This document shows positions 26,251 to 35,743 of a stretch of DNA of 64,000 bases, piece by piece. How positions within the stretch are numbered: the stretch's first letter is position 1; the number at the start of each line of letters is the position of its first letter. The notes under the pieces were generated by a model. It was given only the letters and a program-made list of their open reading frames with translations, searched no databases and had not been told where the DNA came from. Location of the stretch: NCBI RefSeq assembly GCF_003952505.1, contig NZ_CP034450.1, positions 4,340,001-4,404,000 of the forward strand. Reading direction: 5' to 3'. The position numbers were made by a program, and so were the translations under genes. Source of the stretch: Mesorhizobium sp. M4B.F.Ca.ET.058.02.1.1. GTDB taxonomy: Bacteria > Pseudomonadota > Alphaproteobacteria > Rhizobiales > Rhizobiaceae.

Positions 26251-27198
26251 ATGGCCTCGCTGCGAATGCTGCTGGCCAAACCGTGGACCTGGTCCTTCAT
26301 CGGCGCAGCCGTGGTGTGGCTGGCGACCATCGTCTTCACCGGCGGCTATGGTGCCGGCGGCATGATCACGGCGGCACTTTCGCTGGCCGTCTTCACCGTC
26401 ATCGTCGGCGTCGGCCAGATGTTCGTCATCACGCTCGGACCCGGCAATGTCGACCTGTCGCTGCCGGCCAATATCGGGCTTGCCAGCGCGGTCGCCATGA
26501 AAGTGATGGACGGCAATGATTCAATGATCGCGGTCGGGCTGATCGCGGCGCTCGCCACCGGGGCTGCGATCGGCGCGGCCAACTATCTGCTGATCTGGGC
26601 GCTCCGCATCCCGCCGATCATCGCAACCCTGTCGGCGAGCTTCATCATACAGTCGATTGACATCAGCTATGGGCGCGGGCTGCAGATCAAGCCGCCGCCG
26701 GGTTTCGCCGACTTCACCAACTGGCAATTCCTCGGCATCCCGGTGCTGGCGATGCTGACGGTACTCTTCACCATCGGCGCGGCAACGTCGCTGCAGCGCA
26801 TGATCTACGGCCGCTCGGTGCTGGCGATCGGCCAGAACATCCGCGCCGCCTGGCTCGCCGGCGTCAATGTCGGCCGCATCCGCTTCCTCACCTACACGCT
26901 GTCCGGCGCGCTCGGCGGTATCGACGGGGCGCTGCTCGCCGGCTATTTCCGCGGCGCCAATGTCGACATCGGCAACGAATACCTGCTCGCCTCGATCGCC
27001 GTCGTCGTCATAGGCGGCACCTCGGTCGCCGGCGGCAAGGCCAATGTGCCCGGCGTCTGGGGCGCTGGCCTGTTCCTGGTGCTGCTGCTCACCATGCTCA
27101 ACACGTTCGGCGTCAGCGCCGGCGTGCGGCTGGTGCTGACCGGACTGATCATCGTCGGGGTGATAACGGCGGCAGGTGGAGAGAAGGCGCTGCGGTGA
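26251..27198 (+). CDS. Sugar ABC transporter permease, second (RbsC type)
   Basis: The 315-residue membrane protein has the same BPD_transp_2 layout. It carries GPGNVDLSLPANIGLA in place of the usual DLSVG loop and GGTSVAGGKANVPGVWGAGL near the end. GGGAGAGG precedes the ATG, 3 nt after the first permease's stop. Its stop codon is already inside the left arm of a palindromic repeat. Confidence 0.9.
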   Translation: MASLRMLLAKPWTWSFIGAAVVWLATIVFTGGYGAGGMITAALSLAVFTVIVGVGQMFVITLGPGNVDLSLPANIGLASAVAMKVMDGNDSMIAVGLIAALATGAAIGAANYLLIWALRIPPIIATLSASFIIQSIDISYGRGLQIKPPPGFADFTNWQFLGIPVLAMLTVLFTIGAATSLQRMIYGRSVLAIGQNIRAAWLAGVNVGRIRFLTYTLSGALGGIDGALLAGYFRGANVDIGNEYLLASIAVVVIGGTSVAGGKANVPGVWGAGLFLVLLLTMLNTFGVSAGVRLVLTGLIIVGVITAAGGEKALR

Positions 27199-27342
27199 TA
27201 TCCAGGTGAGGCCGGCCTGCAAATGGCGGCTTCCTGCGCTTCCGGTGCTCACGTACTTCACCTACGTTCCGCTCCGGTTCGCACCCAGTTTGGTCGCTTC
27301 GCGGCCGTCCGACTCCGGCTGACCGAATATCGGCGGAGTTCG
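27190..27342. repeat. MITE-like imperfect palindrome, copy 2
   Basis: The left ~75 bp is nearly identical to copy 1 (GGCCTGCAAATGGCGG, then TTCCTGCGCTTCCGGTGCTC and a TTCCGCTCCGGTTCG return). The right arm has decayed but still ends with CCGAATATCGGCGGAGTT, matching copy 1's outer arm. The left arm overlaps the stop codon of the permease gene. Confidence 0.75.
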
Positions 27343-27484
27343 TCAGATCGTTTGGTGTTGCCTTCTTCAGCGCGCTGTCGCGGCTTGTCCAGACAAGCAT
27401 TGTGCCAGCGATACCATCAGGTTCCCATTCGCGGCGCGGCCTAGTAAACCCGTCGTGATCGCAGCCGGTCTCGGGAGGTTCCGC

Positions 27485-29548
27485 TTGTCCAATTCTGTCA
27501 ACGTCGCAAACGAGAACGGCGTGGCGGTGGTCATAATCGACAACCCGCCGGTCAACGCGCTCAGCTTCCACGTCCGCGAGCCACTCCACGCGGCGCTGGC
27601 CGCGCTGCGCGACGATGCCACCGTCAGGGCCATCGTGATCGTGTGCGCCGGGCGGACTTTCGTCGCCGGAGCGGACATCACCGAATTCGGCAAGCCGGTG
27701 CAGCAGCCGGAGCTGCGCGCCATTGTGGCGCTTCTGGAAACCATCGCCAAGCCGACGGTCGCCGCCATCCATGGCACGGCGCTGGGCGGCGGGCTCGAGC
27801 TGGCGCTAGGCTGCCATTTCCGCGTCGCCGACGCCGGCGCGAAACTCGGCCTGCCGGAGGTGAAGCTCGGCCTGCTGCCGGGCGGCGGCGGCACGGTACG
27901 GCTGCCGCGCCTGGTCGGCGCGGCGAAGGCGCTCGGCATGATCGTTTCGGGAACGCCGATTTCGGCTGGCGAAGCAAAAGCCGCGGGCCTCGTCGATGCT
28001 GTCTTCGACGGCGATCTGATCGCCCAGGCGGTCCGGTTCGCCGGCGAGGCGGCCGCCAAAGGCGGGTCGTTCGCGCCGGTGCGCGAACGCAGGGACCGCG
28101 TTGCCGAAACGGACCTTGCAGCCTTCGACCGTCAGGCGGCCGAGCTTGCCAGGAAAGCGCGTGGGCTGGAGGCTCCGCTTGCCTGCGCCGAAGCCGTGCG
28201 CAATGCGATCACGCTGCCGTTCGATGAGGCGCTGGCGGCGGAGCGCGCGCTGTTCGTGAAGCTCGTTGCCGGCGACCAGTCGCGCGCGCAGCGGCATCTG
28301 TTCTTCGCCGAACGGGAAGCGGCCAAGATACAAGGCAAGGACGTCACCCGCCGCAAGATCGCCCGCGTCGGCATCATCGGCGCCGGCACGATGGGCGGCG
28401 GCATCGCGATGGCCTTTGCCAATGGCGGCTTTCCGGTGACCTTGCTCGAAACCGGCGAGGAGGCGCTGCAACGGGGCCTCGCAATGATCGAGAAGAACTA
28501 CGCGGTCTCGGTCGGCCGTGGCTCGCTGACGGAAGAGGCCAGGCAGCAACGGCTTGGCCTGTTCAAAGGCAGCACCGACTATGCCGACCTTGCCGATTGC
28601 GACCTGGTAATAGAGGCGGTGTTCGAGGACATGGCGGTCAAGAAGGTGGTGTTCGGCAAACTCGACGCGGTGGCCAGGCCGGGCGCGATCCTTGCCACCA
28701 ACACCTCCTATCTCGATGTCGACGAGATCGCCGCCTCGACGTCGCGGCCGCAGGATGTGCTCGGCATGCATTTCTTCTCGCCGGCCAATGTCATGAAGCT
28801 CTTGGAAATCGTGCGCGCCGATAGGACCGCGCCCGACGCGCTGGCGACGGTTGCGGAGCTAGCGCGGCGCATCGGCAAGGTGCCGGTCGTCGTCGGCGTC
28901 TGCCACGGCTTCGTCGGCAATCGCATGCTGTCCGCACGCGGCGCGGAAAACGAGTTCCTGCTGCTCGAAGGGGCGACGCCCGGCCAGGTCGACAAGGCGT
29001 TCACCGATTTCGGCTGGCCGATGGGGCCGTTCCAGATGGGCGATCTCGCCGGCCTCGACATCGGCTGGCGCAACCGCAAGGCGCGCGGCCAGACGGCGGT
29101 GATTGCCGACACGCTCTGCGAGCAGGGCCGTTTCGGCCAGAAGACCGGCAGGGGCTGGTATCGCTATGAAAGCGGCTCGCGCGAGCCCGTCCCTGATCCC
29201 GAGGTCGAGGAATTGATCCGCGCCAAGGCAGCCGAGCCTGGCATCGCCCGGCGCGAAATCGGCGCCGACGAGATCATCGAGCGCACGCTCTATCCGCTGG
29301 TCAACGAAGGCGCGAGGATCCTCGAGGAAGGCATTGCGGTGCGGGCGTCGGACATCGATGTCGTCTGGGCGAACGGTTACGGCTTTCCCATCGGCAAGGG
29401 TGGGCCGATGTTCTGGGCTGGCCTCGAAGGGGCTGCGAAGATCGTCGAGCGGCTGGAGCATTGGCATAGGCGGACCGGCCGGGCGATCTTCGAGCCGGCG
29501 CCGGTGCTGAGAAGGTTCGCGGAGACGGGGTCATGGCAAGTCCCGTAA
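27485..29548 (+). CDS. Enoyl-CoA hydratase / 3-hydroxyacyl-CoA dehydrogenase bifunctional enzyme (FadB/FadJ-like)
   Basis: The 687-residue protein has an N-terminal crotonase domain (CAGRTFVAGADITEF oxyanion loop; ALGGGLELALGCHFRVA; PEVKLGLLPGGGGTVRLPR). It then has the 3-hydroxyacyl-CoA dehydrogenase domain (GIIGAGTMGGGIAMAFANGG; NTSYLDVDEIA; GMHFFSPANVMKLLEIV with the catalytic His; VGVCHGFVGNRML). It performs hydration and NAD-dependent oxidation in beta-oxidation. I use TTG at 27485 because GGGAGG lies 6 nt upstream; a GTG at 27455 has no such site. No thiolase neighbour is present, so its pathway is open. Confidence 0.94.
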   Translation: MSNSVNVANENGVAVVIIDNPPVNALSFHVREPLHAALAALRDDATVRAIVIVCAGRTFVAGADITEFGKPVQQPELRAIVALLETIAKPTVAAIHGTALGGGLELALGCHFRVADAGAKLGLPEVKLGLLPGGGGTVRLPRLVGAAKALGMIVSGTPISAGEAKAAGLVDAVFDGDLIAQAVRFAGEAAAKGGSFAPVRERRDRVAETDLAAFDRQAAELARKARGLEAPLACAEAVRNAITLPFDEALAAERALFVKLVAGDQSRAQRHLFFAEREAAKIQGKDVTRRKIARVGIIGAGTMGGGIAMAFANGGFPVTLLETGEEALQRGLAMIEKNYAVSVGRGSLTEEARQQRLGLFKGSTDYADLADCDLVIEAVFEDMAVKKVVFGKLDAVARPGAILATNTSYLDVDEIAASTSRPQDVLGMHFFSPANVMKLLEIVRADRTAPDALATVAELARRIGKVPVVVGVCHGFVGNRMLSARGAENEFLLLEGATPGQVDKAFTDFGWPMGPFQMGDLAGLDIGWRNRKARGQTAVIADTLCEQGRFGQKTGRGWYRYESGSREPVPDPEVEELIRAKAAEPGIARREIGADEIIERTLYPLVNEGARILEEGIAVRASDIDVVWANGYGFPIGKGGPMFWAGLEGAAKIVERLEHWHRRTGRAIFEPAPVLRRFAETGSWQVP

Positions 29549-29690
29549 ACGGCTCAACGTCGCGTTCCTTCGCATCCAAGCACATCAAATTTGACCATGT
29601 GGACAAAACTCAGACACCGTTCCATAGTCCAGCGTCTGACATTCCTGAGAACGGCCGGCTCGACACGGCTGTCAACCAGAGGGCACTTCC

Positions 29691-30716
29691 ATGAAAGACG
29701 ATCCTAGCAAAATTGAACGCGCCGGCTTGTCTCGGCGCACCGTGCTGGAACTCGGCGCGCTTGGGCTGGCAGCGGCGGTGCTGCCGAATGCCGCCTTAGC
29801 CAAGGACAAGAAGCTGAAGGTGGCGGCGATCTTCGCCACGCCGATCGAGGAGCCGTGGGACAACCAGATCCACGTCGCCCTGCAGAAGGCCGAGAAGGAG
29901 CTCGGCATCGAATACAAATGGTCGGAAAAGGTGCAGACCGCCGACTTCAGCCGCGTGATGCGCGAATATGCGCAGGGCGGCTACCAGCTGGTGCTGGGAG
30001 ATGCCTTCGCCGCCGAGCGCGAGTCGCGCCGCACGGCAAAACAGTTCCCGAAGACCGCATGGCTGTTCGGCTCCGGCGCCGGGCCGGCCGAGCCCAATTT
30101 CGGCGTCTTCGACAATTGGATCCACGAGCCGGCGTACCTTTCCGGCCTGATTGCTGGCAAGATGTCGAAGTCCGGCACCGTCGGCGCGGTGGCGGCGATG
30201 GGCATTCCGGAAGTGAACCGGCTGGTCAACGCCTTCTTCGCCGGCGCCAAGGAGGTCAACCCGAACATCAAGAAGAAGGTCGCCTTCATCGGCTCCTTCT
30301 TCGATCCGCCGAAGGCCAAGGAAGCCGCCGTGGCGCAGATCGACGCTGGCGTCGACGTGATCTATGCCGAGCGCTTCGGCGTCATCGAGGCGGCGGTGGA
30401 GAAGAAGATCCTCGCCATCTCCAACATGTCCGACCAGTCGAGCCTCGGCCCGGATACGGTGATCACCGGGCCGGTGTGGGACATGTACCCGACGGTCGAG
30501 CAGGCGATCAAGCTGGTCAAGGCGGGTGTCTTCACCGCGCAGGACTATGGCGATTTCTCGCGCATGGCCAAGGGCGGTTCGTTCCTGGCGCCGTATCACA
30601 AGTTCGACAAGACGCTGCCGGCCGAGGTCAAGGACCTGGTCGAGAAGAAGAAGGCCGAGATCCTCGAAGGCAACTTCCGCGTCGACGTCGACGAGAACAC
30701 GCCGGTCTCGGATTGA
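29691..30716 (+). CDS. BMP-family ABC transporter substrate-binding protein
   Basis: The 341-residue protein has a Tat-like signal (LSRRTVLELGALGLAAA, then an ALA cleavage site) and the BMP/PnrA fold. Landmarks are KVAAIFATPIEEPWDNQI, QLVLGDAFAAE, FGVFDNWIHEPAYLSGLIAG and GVDVIYAERFGVIEAA. Known family members bind purine nucleosides. It heads the importer formed by the ATPase and two permeases downstream. Confidence 0.93.
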   Translation: MKDDPSKIERAGLSRRTVLELGALGLAAAVLPNAALAKDKKLKVAAIFATPIEEPWDNQIHVALQKAEKELGIEYKWSEKVQTADFSRVMREYAQGGYQLVLGDAFAAERESRRTAKQFPKTAWLFGSGAGPAEPNFGVFDNWIHEPAYLSGLIAGKMSKSGTVGAVAAMGIPEVNRLVNAFFAGAKEVNPNIKKKVAFIGSFFDPPKAKEAAVAQIDAGVDVIYAERFGVIEAAVEKKILAISNMSDQSSLGPDTVITGPVWDMYPTVEQAIKLVKAGVFTAQDYGDFSRMAKGGSFLAPYHKFDKTLPAEVKDLVEKKKAEILEGNFRVDVDENTPVSD

Positions 30717-30724
30717 GGCCGGCT

Positions 30725-30868
30725 TATCCCCCTCGAGGGGAGGGTGGCCCGCAGGGCCGGGAGGGGTCGCCCGCGACGCGCTCCATCTTGCTAAGTCATA
30801 GGTCGAGGCGGTTGAGGTGACCCCTCCCGCCTCGCTTCGCTCGGCACCCTCCCTCAAGGGGAGGGGTA
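30725..30868. repeat. GC-rich palindromic block between binding protein and ATPase genes
   Basis: The left arm CCCCCTCGAGGGGAGGGTGG pairs with CACCCTCCCTCAAGGGGAGG at the right, with GGGAGGGGTCGCC matching GGTGACCCCTCCC inside. The layout is that of common rhizobial intergenic mosaic repeats. It interrupts an otherwise compact importer operon and may act as an mRNA stabiliser or attenuator giving more binding protein than ATPase. Confidence 0.7.
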
Positions 30869-30881
30869 CCAGGAGTATCCC

Positions 30882-32393
30882 TTGTCCGCCCCACTCATCG
30901 AAATGCGCGGCATCACCAAGAGCTTCGGGGCCGTCAAGGCGAACGAGGCCGTGGATCTCAGCGTCGCACCGGGCGAGATCCTTGGGCTGCTTGGCGAGAA
31001 CGGCGCCGGCAAGACGACGCTGATGAACGTGCTGTTCGGCGCCTATGCACCTGACGCCGGCGAGATACTGGTCGAGGGCCGGCCGGTCGCCATCCACAGT
31101 TCGGCCGACGCGCTCGCCGCCGGCATCGGCATGGTGCACCAGCATTTTCATCTGGCGCCGCGGCTCACGGTGCTCGAGAACCTCCTGATCGGCATTCCGG
31201 GCAAGTCGGGCCGCATCGACCGCGCCGGCGGGTTGGCGCGGCTGAAGGAGATCGGCCGCCAGCATGGGCTGAGCCTCGATCCGACGCTGCCGGTCTCGGC
31301 GCTGTCGGTCGGCGAGCAGCAGCGGCTGGAGATCATCAAGGCGTTGTTTCGCGGCGCGAAGCTTTTGATCCTCGACGAGCCGACGGCGGTGCTGGCGCCA
31401 GGTGAGGTCGACGGCCTGTTCGCCGCCCTGCGCTCGATGGCGGGCCAGGGGCTCGGCATCATTTTCATCTCGCACAAGCTCAACGAAGTACGGGCACTCA
31501 CGCATCGCTGCGTGGTGCTGCGGCACGGCAAGGTCGCGGGCCGCGTCGACGACCCCGCCAACACGACGTCGTCCGCCATGGCGCAATTGATGTGCGGCCG
31601 CGAGATCTTGCCGCCGGCCAGAGGGCCCTCGACGCCAGGCGCGACGGTGCTTACCCTCGACGGCATTTCCACGTCGGGTCATCTCGGCACCGCGTTGCGA
31701 GATGTGTCGCTTTCGGTGCGGGAAGGCGAGATCCTCGGCATCGCCGGCGTCTCCGGCAATGGCCAGCGGGCGCTGGCCGACGTCATTTCCGGCATGCTGG
31801 CGCCGAAGGCCGGCGCGATGACGATAGCCGGCAAAGCGGTTGCGCAATTCTCGCCGCGCGCGGTACAGGCACTCGGCCTTGGCCGTATCCCGGAAGACCG
31901 GATGACGACCGGGCTGGTGACCAATCTGCCGCTCGCCGATTCCATGGTGCTGCCGCGCATCGGCACCGAGGCGTTCAGCCGCAAGGGTCTGCTCAATCCG
32001 TCCGCCATCCGCGCCTTCGCCGAGGAACAGATCAAGGCCTATGACATACGCTGCCCGGGGCCGATGGTGCGCGCTGGCGCGCTCTCCGGCGGCAATCTGC
32101 AAAAGGCACTGCTGGCGCGCGAGCTCGCCTTCGATCCGAAAGTGCTGATCGTGTCGCAGCCGACGCGCGGCCTCGACATCGGCGCTGCCCGCTTCATCCA
32201 CGAGAAGTTCCTCGCCATGCGCGCCAAGGGCTGCGGCATCATCGTCATCGGCGAGGACCTCGAGGAACTGCTAATGCTCTCGGACCGCATCGCGGTGATG
32301 TATGAGGGCCGCATCGCCGGCACACTCGCCGGTGCGGACGCCACCGTCGCAAGGCTCGGCCTGATGATGACCGGCGTGGAGGGGAGGGCGTAA
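30882..32393 (+). CDS. Nucleoside-type ABC transporter ATPase (two domains)
   Basis: The 503-residue protein has two ATPase domains. The first has Walker A GENGAGKTT, LSVGEQQRLEIIKAL and LLILDEPTAVL. The second has GVSGNGQRALADVI, LSGGNLQKALLAREL and a weak Walker B, as usual in this COG3845 group. TTG start at 30882 with AGGAG upstream; no better ATG fits. It works with the BMP binding protein before it and the two permeases after it. Confidence 0.93.
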   Translation: MSAPLIEMRGITKSFGAVKANEAVDLSVAPGEILGLLGENGAGKTTLMNVLFGAYAPDAGEILVEGRPVAIHSSADALAAGIGMVHQHFHLAPRLTVLENLLIGIPGKSGRIDRAGGLARLKEIGRQHGLSLDPTLPVSALSVGEQQRLEIIKALFRGAKLLILDEPTAVLAPGEVDGLFAALRSMAGQGLGIIFISHKLNEVRALTHRCVVLRHGKVAGRVDDPANTTSSAMAQLMCGREILPPARGPSTPGATVLTLDGISTSGHLGTALRDVSLSVREGEILGIAGVSGNGQRALADVISGMLAPKAGAMTIAGKAVAQFSPRAVQALGLGRIPEDRMTTGLVTNLPLADSMVLPRIGTEAFSRKGLLNPSAIRAFAEEQIKAYDIRCPGPMVRAGALSGGNLQKALLARELAFDPKVLIVSQPTRGLDIGAARFIHEKFLAMRAKGCGIIVIGEDLEELLMLSDRIAVMYEGRIAGTLAGADATVARLGLMMTGVEGRA

Positions 32394-32423
32394 AGCATGG
32401 GTTTGCCTCTGATTTCGAACGCC

Positions 32424-32606
32424 GGCGCCGCCCCTCACCTGCCTGCCGGCACCCTCTCCCCGTATAGAGACGGGGAGAGGAGCGCTTTCATCGATGATTT
32501 CGCCAATCGCGAGCGTTGCAAGAAGGGTGTGACGGCTGCGGCCAGCCACCTTCTCCCCGTCACTATACGGGGAGAAGGTGCCGGCAGCCGGATGAGGGGC
32601 GGCGCC
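32424..32606. repeat. 183 bp palindromic intergenic repeat, intact copy
   Basis: The outer arms GGCGCCGCCCCTCA and TGAGGGGCGGCGCC pair perfectly. Inner arms include CACCCTCTCCCCGTAT with ATACGGGGAGAAGGTGCC. The middle contains GATTTCGCCAA and GCGTTGCAAGAAG. The same outline, split by an insertion sequence, is found at 42433-43943. Confidence 0.8.
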
Positions 32607-32635
32607 GACATCTGGCGAGCGGGGGGCCACGCCTG

Positions 32636-33685
32636 ATGTTCCGCCTCGAAGCCCGTACGTCGACGCCGGCTTGGTTCAATCTCGCACTGCCGCTGCTGGC
32701 GATCGCGGCGACGCTGGTGTTGTGCAGCGGCCTGATAGCAATCGCCGGCGCCGGCGTGATCGAGGCCTATGGCGTGATGCTGTCGGCCTCGCTCGGCGAC
32801 AGCTACGCCATAACCGAGACGCTGGTGCGCGCCGCGCCGATGATCTTCACCGGCCTTGCTGTGGCGATCGCCTTCCGCGCGAAATTCTGGAACATCGGCG
32901 CCGAGGGCCAGTTGCTGGCGGGCGCTGTGGCAAGCTGCTTCGTCGGCGCCATCCCGATGCCGGGCTATCTCGCCATGCTTTTGATGGCGCTGGCGGGCGC
33001 CGCGGCCGGCGCCGCCGTGGCGCTGGTGCCCGCCACGTTGCGCGTAAAGTTCAAGGTCGACGACGTGGTCAGCTCGCTGCTGCTCAACTCAGTCATCTAT
33101 TACGCGCTGATGGCGCTGATCGAGGGGCCCTGGAAGGATAGCTTCAGCGGCTATCCGATCTCGCCGCCGGTCGAGGATTCGGCCAATTTCCCGGTGCTGA
33201 TTGAGGGCACGCGGCTGCATCTCGGCGTCGTGGCGGCGCTGATCGCCGCGCCGCTCTGCTGGTTCTTGATCGCGCGCATGACGCTCGGCTTCCGCATCCG
33301 TGTCACCGGCGAGAATCCGGAAGCGGCCCGCTACAGCGGCATCAACGTCCAGCGCGTGCTCATCTCGACCGCACTGCTCTCCGGCGCGCTGGCGGGCTTG
33401 GCCGGCGTCGGCGAGGTCGGCGGCGTGCATTTCCAGGTGATGAGCGACATTTCGCCCGGCTACGGCTATTCCGGCATTGTCGTCGCCATGCTGGCCAGGC
33501 TCAATCCGCTCGGCGTGGTGCCGGCGGCGCTCTTCCTTGCCGCGGTTATGACCGGGGCCGAGGCGATGTCGCGCGCGACCGGCGTGCCGGCTTTCCTCAG
33601 CGACGTCATCCAGGGCACGGCGCTGCTTGCCATGCTGGTGGCGCTGCTGTTCACCGCCTATCGAATTCGGCGGGTCGCGAAATGA
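32636..33685 (+). CDS. Nucleoside-type ABC transporter permease (COG4603)
   Basis: The 349-residue protein has ~9-10 membrane segments with the family's FRAKFWNIGAEGQLLAGA and FKVDDVVSSLLLN loops, then RVTGENPEAARYSGI and GEVGGVHFQV. ATG at 32636 follows the palindromic repeat; an upstream in-frame stretch would be translated repeat and is rejected. It overlaps the next permease by 4 nt (ATGA). Confidence 0.92.
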   Translation: MFRLEARTSTPAWFNLALPLLAIAATLVLCSGLIAIAGAGVIEAYGVMLSASLGDSYAITETLVRAAPMIFTGLAVAIAFRAKFWNIGAEGQLLAGAVASCFVGAIPMPGYLAMLLMALAGAAAGAAVALVPATLRVKFKVDDVVSSLLLNSVIYYALMALIEGPWKDSFSGYPISPPVEDSANFPVLIEGTRLHLGVVAALIAAPLCWFLIARMTLGFRIRVTGENPEAARYSGINVQRVLISTALLSGALAGLAGVGEVGGVHFQVMSDISPGYGYSGIVVAMLARLNPLGVVPAALFLAAVMTGAEAMSRATGVPAFLSDVIQGTALLAMLVALLFTAYRIRRVAK

Positions 33686-34626
33686 GCGCGGTGTTCGAGC
33701 AGATCTTTCAGGTCGGCTTCCTTGCCGCCATCATCCGCATCGCCACGCCGCTTGCCTTCGCCACGCTTGGCGAAATGTTCTCCGAGCGCGCCGGCGTGCT
33801 TAATCTCGGCATCGAAGGCATCATGCTGCTCTCTGCCATGGCCGGGTTCACCGCCACCAGCATGAGCGGCAGCCTGTGGCTCGGCGTGCTGGTTGCCGTG
33901 GCGACCGGCGCGCTGATGGGCGCGGTGCATGCGCTGTTCACGGTGGCGCTGGGCTTAAGCCAGCATGTCTGCGGCATCGGCGTGACGCTGTTCTGCTCGG
34001 GGCTCGCGTATTTCCTCTACCGGCCGATCTTCGGCCAGCAGTCGGTGCCACCGAGCATCAAGGGTTTCCAGCCCGAGCCGATCCCGCTGCTTTCGCACAT
34101 TCCGATCCTCGGCCCGGCGGTGTTCAACCAGTTTACGCTTGTCTATCTGGCGATCATCGCCGTTCCGCTCGCCGCCCTCGTGCTCTACCGCACGCCATGG
34201 GGGCTTTCGGTGCGGATGGTAGGCGAAAACCCGCGCGCCGCCGACTCGGCCGGGGTCAGCGTGATTGGCACGCGCTTCCAGGCGGTGATCCTCGGCGGCG
34301 CGTTGATGGGGCTCGCCGGCGCGTTTCTCACCATGGCGCAGTTCAACGCCTTCACCTTCGGCGTGGTGTCCGGGCGCGGCTGGGTGGCGATCGCGCTGGT
34401 CGTGTTCGGCCGTTGGGACCCGTGGCGCTCGGCGGGCGCGGCGCTGCTGTTCGCCTTCGTCGATGCGCTGCAGCTCAGGATGCAGGCAAGTGGGCTCGGC
34501 CACATCCCCTACGAAGCCTTCCTGATGCTGCCCTTCATCTTCACGATCGTCGCCATGGCCTTCATGTCGCGCAATGCGGTCGCGCCCTCGGCGCTGCTGA
34601 AGCCGTTTCGGAGGGAAGAGCGGTAG
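33682..34626 (+). CDS. Nucleoside-type ABC transporter permease (COG1079)
   Basis: The 314-residue membrane protein has ATPLAFATLGEMFSERAGVL, NLGIEGIMLL, VRMVGENPRAADSAGV and GRGWVAIALVVFGRW, typical of the second permease in BMP-type importers. Last gene of the importer; a hairpin follows 8 nt after the stop. Confidence 0.92.
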   Translation: MSAVFEQIFQVGFLAAIIRIATPLAFATLGEMFSERAGVLNLGIEGIMLLSAMAGFTATSMSGSLWLGVLVAVATGALMGAVHALFTVALGLSQHVCGIGVTLFCSGLAYFLYRPIFGQQSVPPSIKGFQPEPIPLLSHIPILGPAVFNQFTLVYLAIIAVPLAALVLYRTPWGLSVRMVGENPRAADSAGVSVIGTRFQAVILGGALMGLAGAFLTMAQFNAFTFGVVSGRGWVAIALVVFGRWDPWRSAGAALLFAFVDALQLRMQASGLGHIPYEAFLMLPFIFTIVAMAFMSRNAVAPSALLKPFRREER

Positions 34627-34633
34627 AGGACTT

Positions 34634-34680
34634 GGCGCCCTTTCCTCTCCCCCGATCGACGGGGGGAGAGGAAGAGCGCC
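34634..34680. terminator. Probable transcript-end hairpin, convergent genes
   Basis: CCTCTCCCCCG and CGGGGGGAGAGG form a strong stem around GATCGA, with GGCGCC and GGCGCT-like outer arms. It lies between the convergent permease and SDR genes. No T-run is present, so it may rather be a short member of the palindromic repeat group. Confidence 0.5.
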
Positions 34681-34694
34681 AAGCCTGGGACGCT

Positions 34695-35462
34695 TCACAT
34701 CGCCGTAAAGGCGTTGTCGACGAAGAAATGCGCGCCGTTGACGAAGCTGGATTCGTCACTGGCCAGGAACAATGCGGCCTTCGCCACTTCTTCCGGCTCG
34801 CCGATGCGGCCCTGCTGGGCGGCGAGTGCCGCGTCGGAGACGTCGACGCCGAGTTTCCCCAGGTCGGCCACCTCGCGCAGCCCGTGCGGGGTGCGGATGA
34901 AGCCGGGACAGACGGCGTTGCAGCGAATGTTGCGGTCGCGGAATTCGACCGCGATGGCGCGGGCGAACATGTGGCAGGCGCCCTTGGTGGTGTCGTAGAG
35001 CACCTCGTTCGGCGTCGCCGCCACCGCCGAGATCGACGAGGTGCAGACGATCGAGCCGCCGCCCGCCGCGATCATGCCGGGCAGTACGGCGCGCGTCATC
35101 AGGAACATCGAGCGCACATTCACGGCGTGCAGCCAGTCCCATTCCGTGAGCGTCGTCTCCAGGAACGGCTTTATCACGATGGTGCCGGCGTGGTTGAACA
35201 GCACGGTGACGGGGCCGAGCTTTGCCGCCGCCGCCTTCACCGCTCCCTCGACCTGCGCTTCGTCGGAAACGTCGGCGACGAAATGCGCCGCGACATGGCC
35301 GCGTGCCTGGATCGCGGCAGCGGTCGCCGCCGCCGCTTCGCCGTTGCGGTCGACGATCGCCACCTTGGCGCCTTCCGCCGCGAAGAGCTCCGAGGCCGCT
35401 CCACCCATGCCCGTCGCGCCGCCCGATATGATCGCGACCTTGCCCGCCAGCCTTCCGCCCAT
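34695..35462 (-). CDS. Short-chain dehydrogenase/reductase
   Basis: The 255-residue classical SDR has the cofactor motif SGGATGMGGAASELF (TGxxxGxG variant), FNHAGTIVIKPF (NxAG), catalytic Ser in CTSSISAVAA, and Tyr/Lys in LYDTTKGAC. Asp in AIVDRNGE suggests NAD+ preference. ATG at 35462. It is convergent with the nucleoside-type importer; the substrate is unknown. Confidence 0.93.
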   Translation of the reverse strand: MGGRLAGKVAIISGGATGMGGAASELFAAEGAKVAIVDRNGEAAAATAAAIQARGHVAAHFVADVSDEAQVEGAVKAAAAKLGPVTVLFNHAGTIVIKPFLETTLTEWDWLHAVNVRSMFLMTRAVLPGMIAAGGGSIVCTSSISAVAATPNEVLYDTTKGACHMFARAIAVEFRDRNIRCNAVCPGFIRTPHGLREVADLGKLGVDVSDAALAAQQGRIGEPEEVAKAALFLASDESSFVNGAHFFVDNAFTAM

Positions 35463-35743
35463 TGATTTCTCCGTCTGTTGATGCTTCACGCGTGAACCGG
35501 CAACGATGCTAACCCGCGCGTGTCGGATGGCCAAGCTCGCTGGCCGCATCGCCGACTCCAGCGCGACCGCCGAAATCCGGGGCGGCGTCATCATCTCCGC
35601 AGCCGTTTCCCCTGCATAGGGCAGACGCAGCAAGCCAAACCAATGTCCAGCGCGATATGAGAAATTCGTTCTTCGGATCGCGGAAAAATAGCAATCGACA
35701 AAGTCTACTAACTTTATAGATTAAGGGTGAGACGGAGGCCGAC

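Noticed and set aside
29796..32201. An 801-codon leftward open frame
   Set aside because: It is antisense to the BMP-type binding protein and ATPase genes and rich in Arg/His/Asp, typical of high-GC shadow frames.
32424..32606. Possible CRISPR-like repeat array
   Set aside because: Only one inverted pair is present, with no direct repeats at regular spacing and no cas genes.
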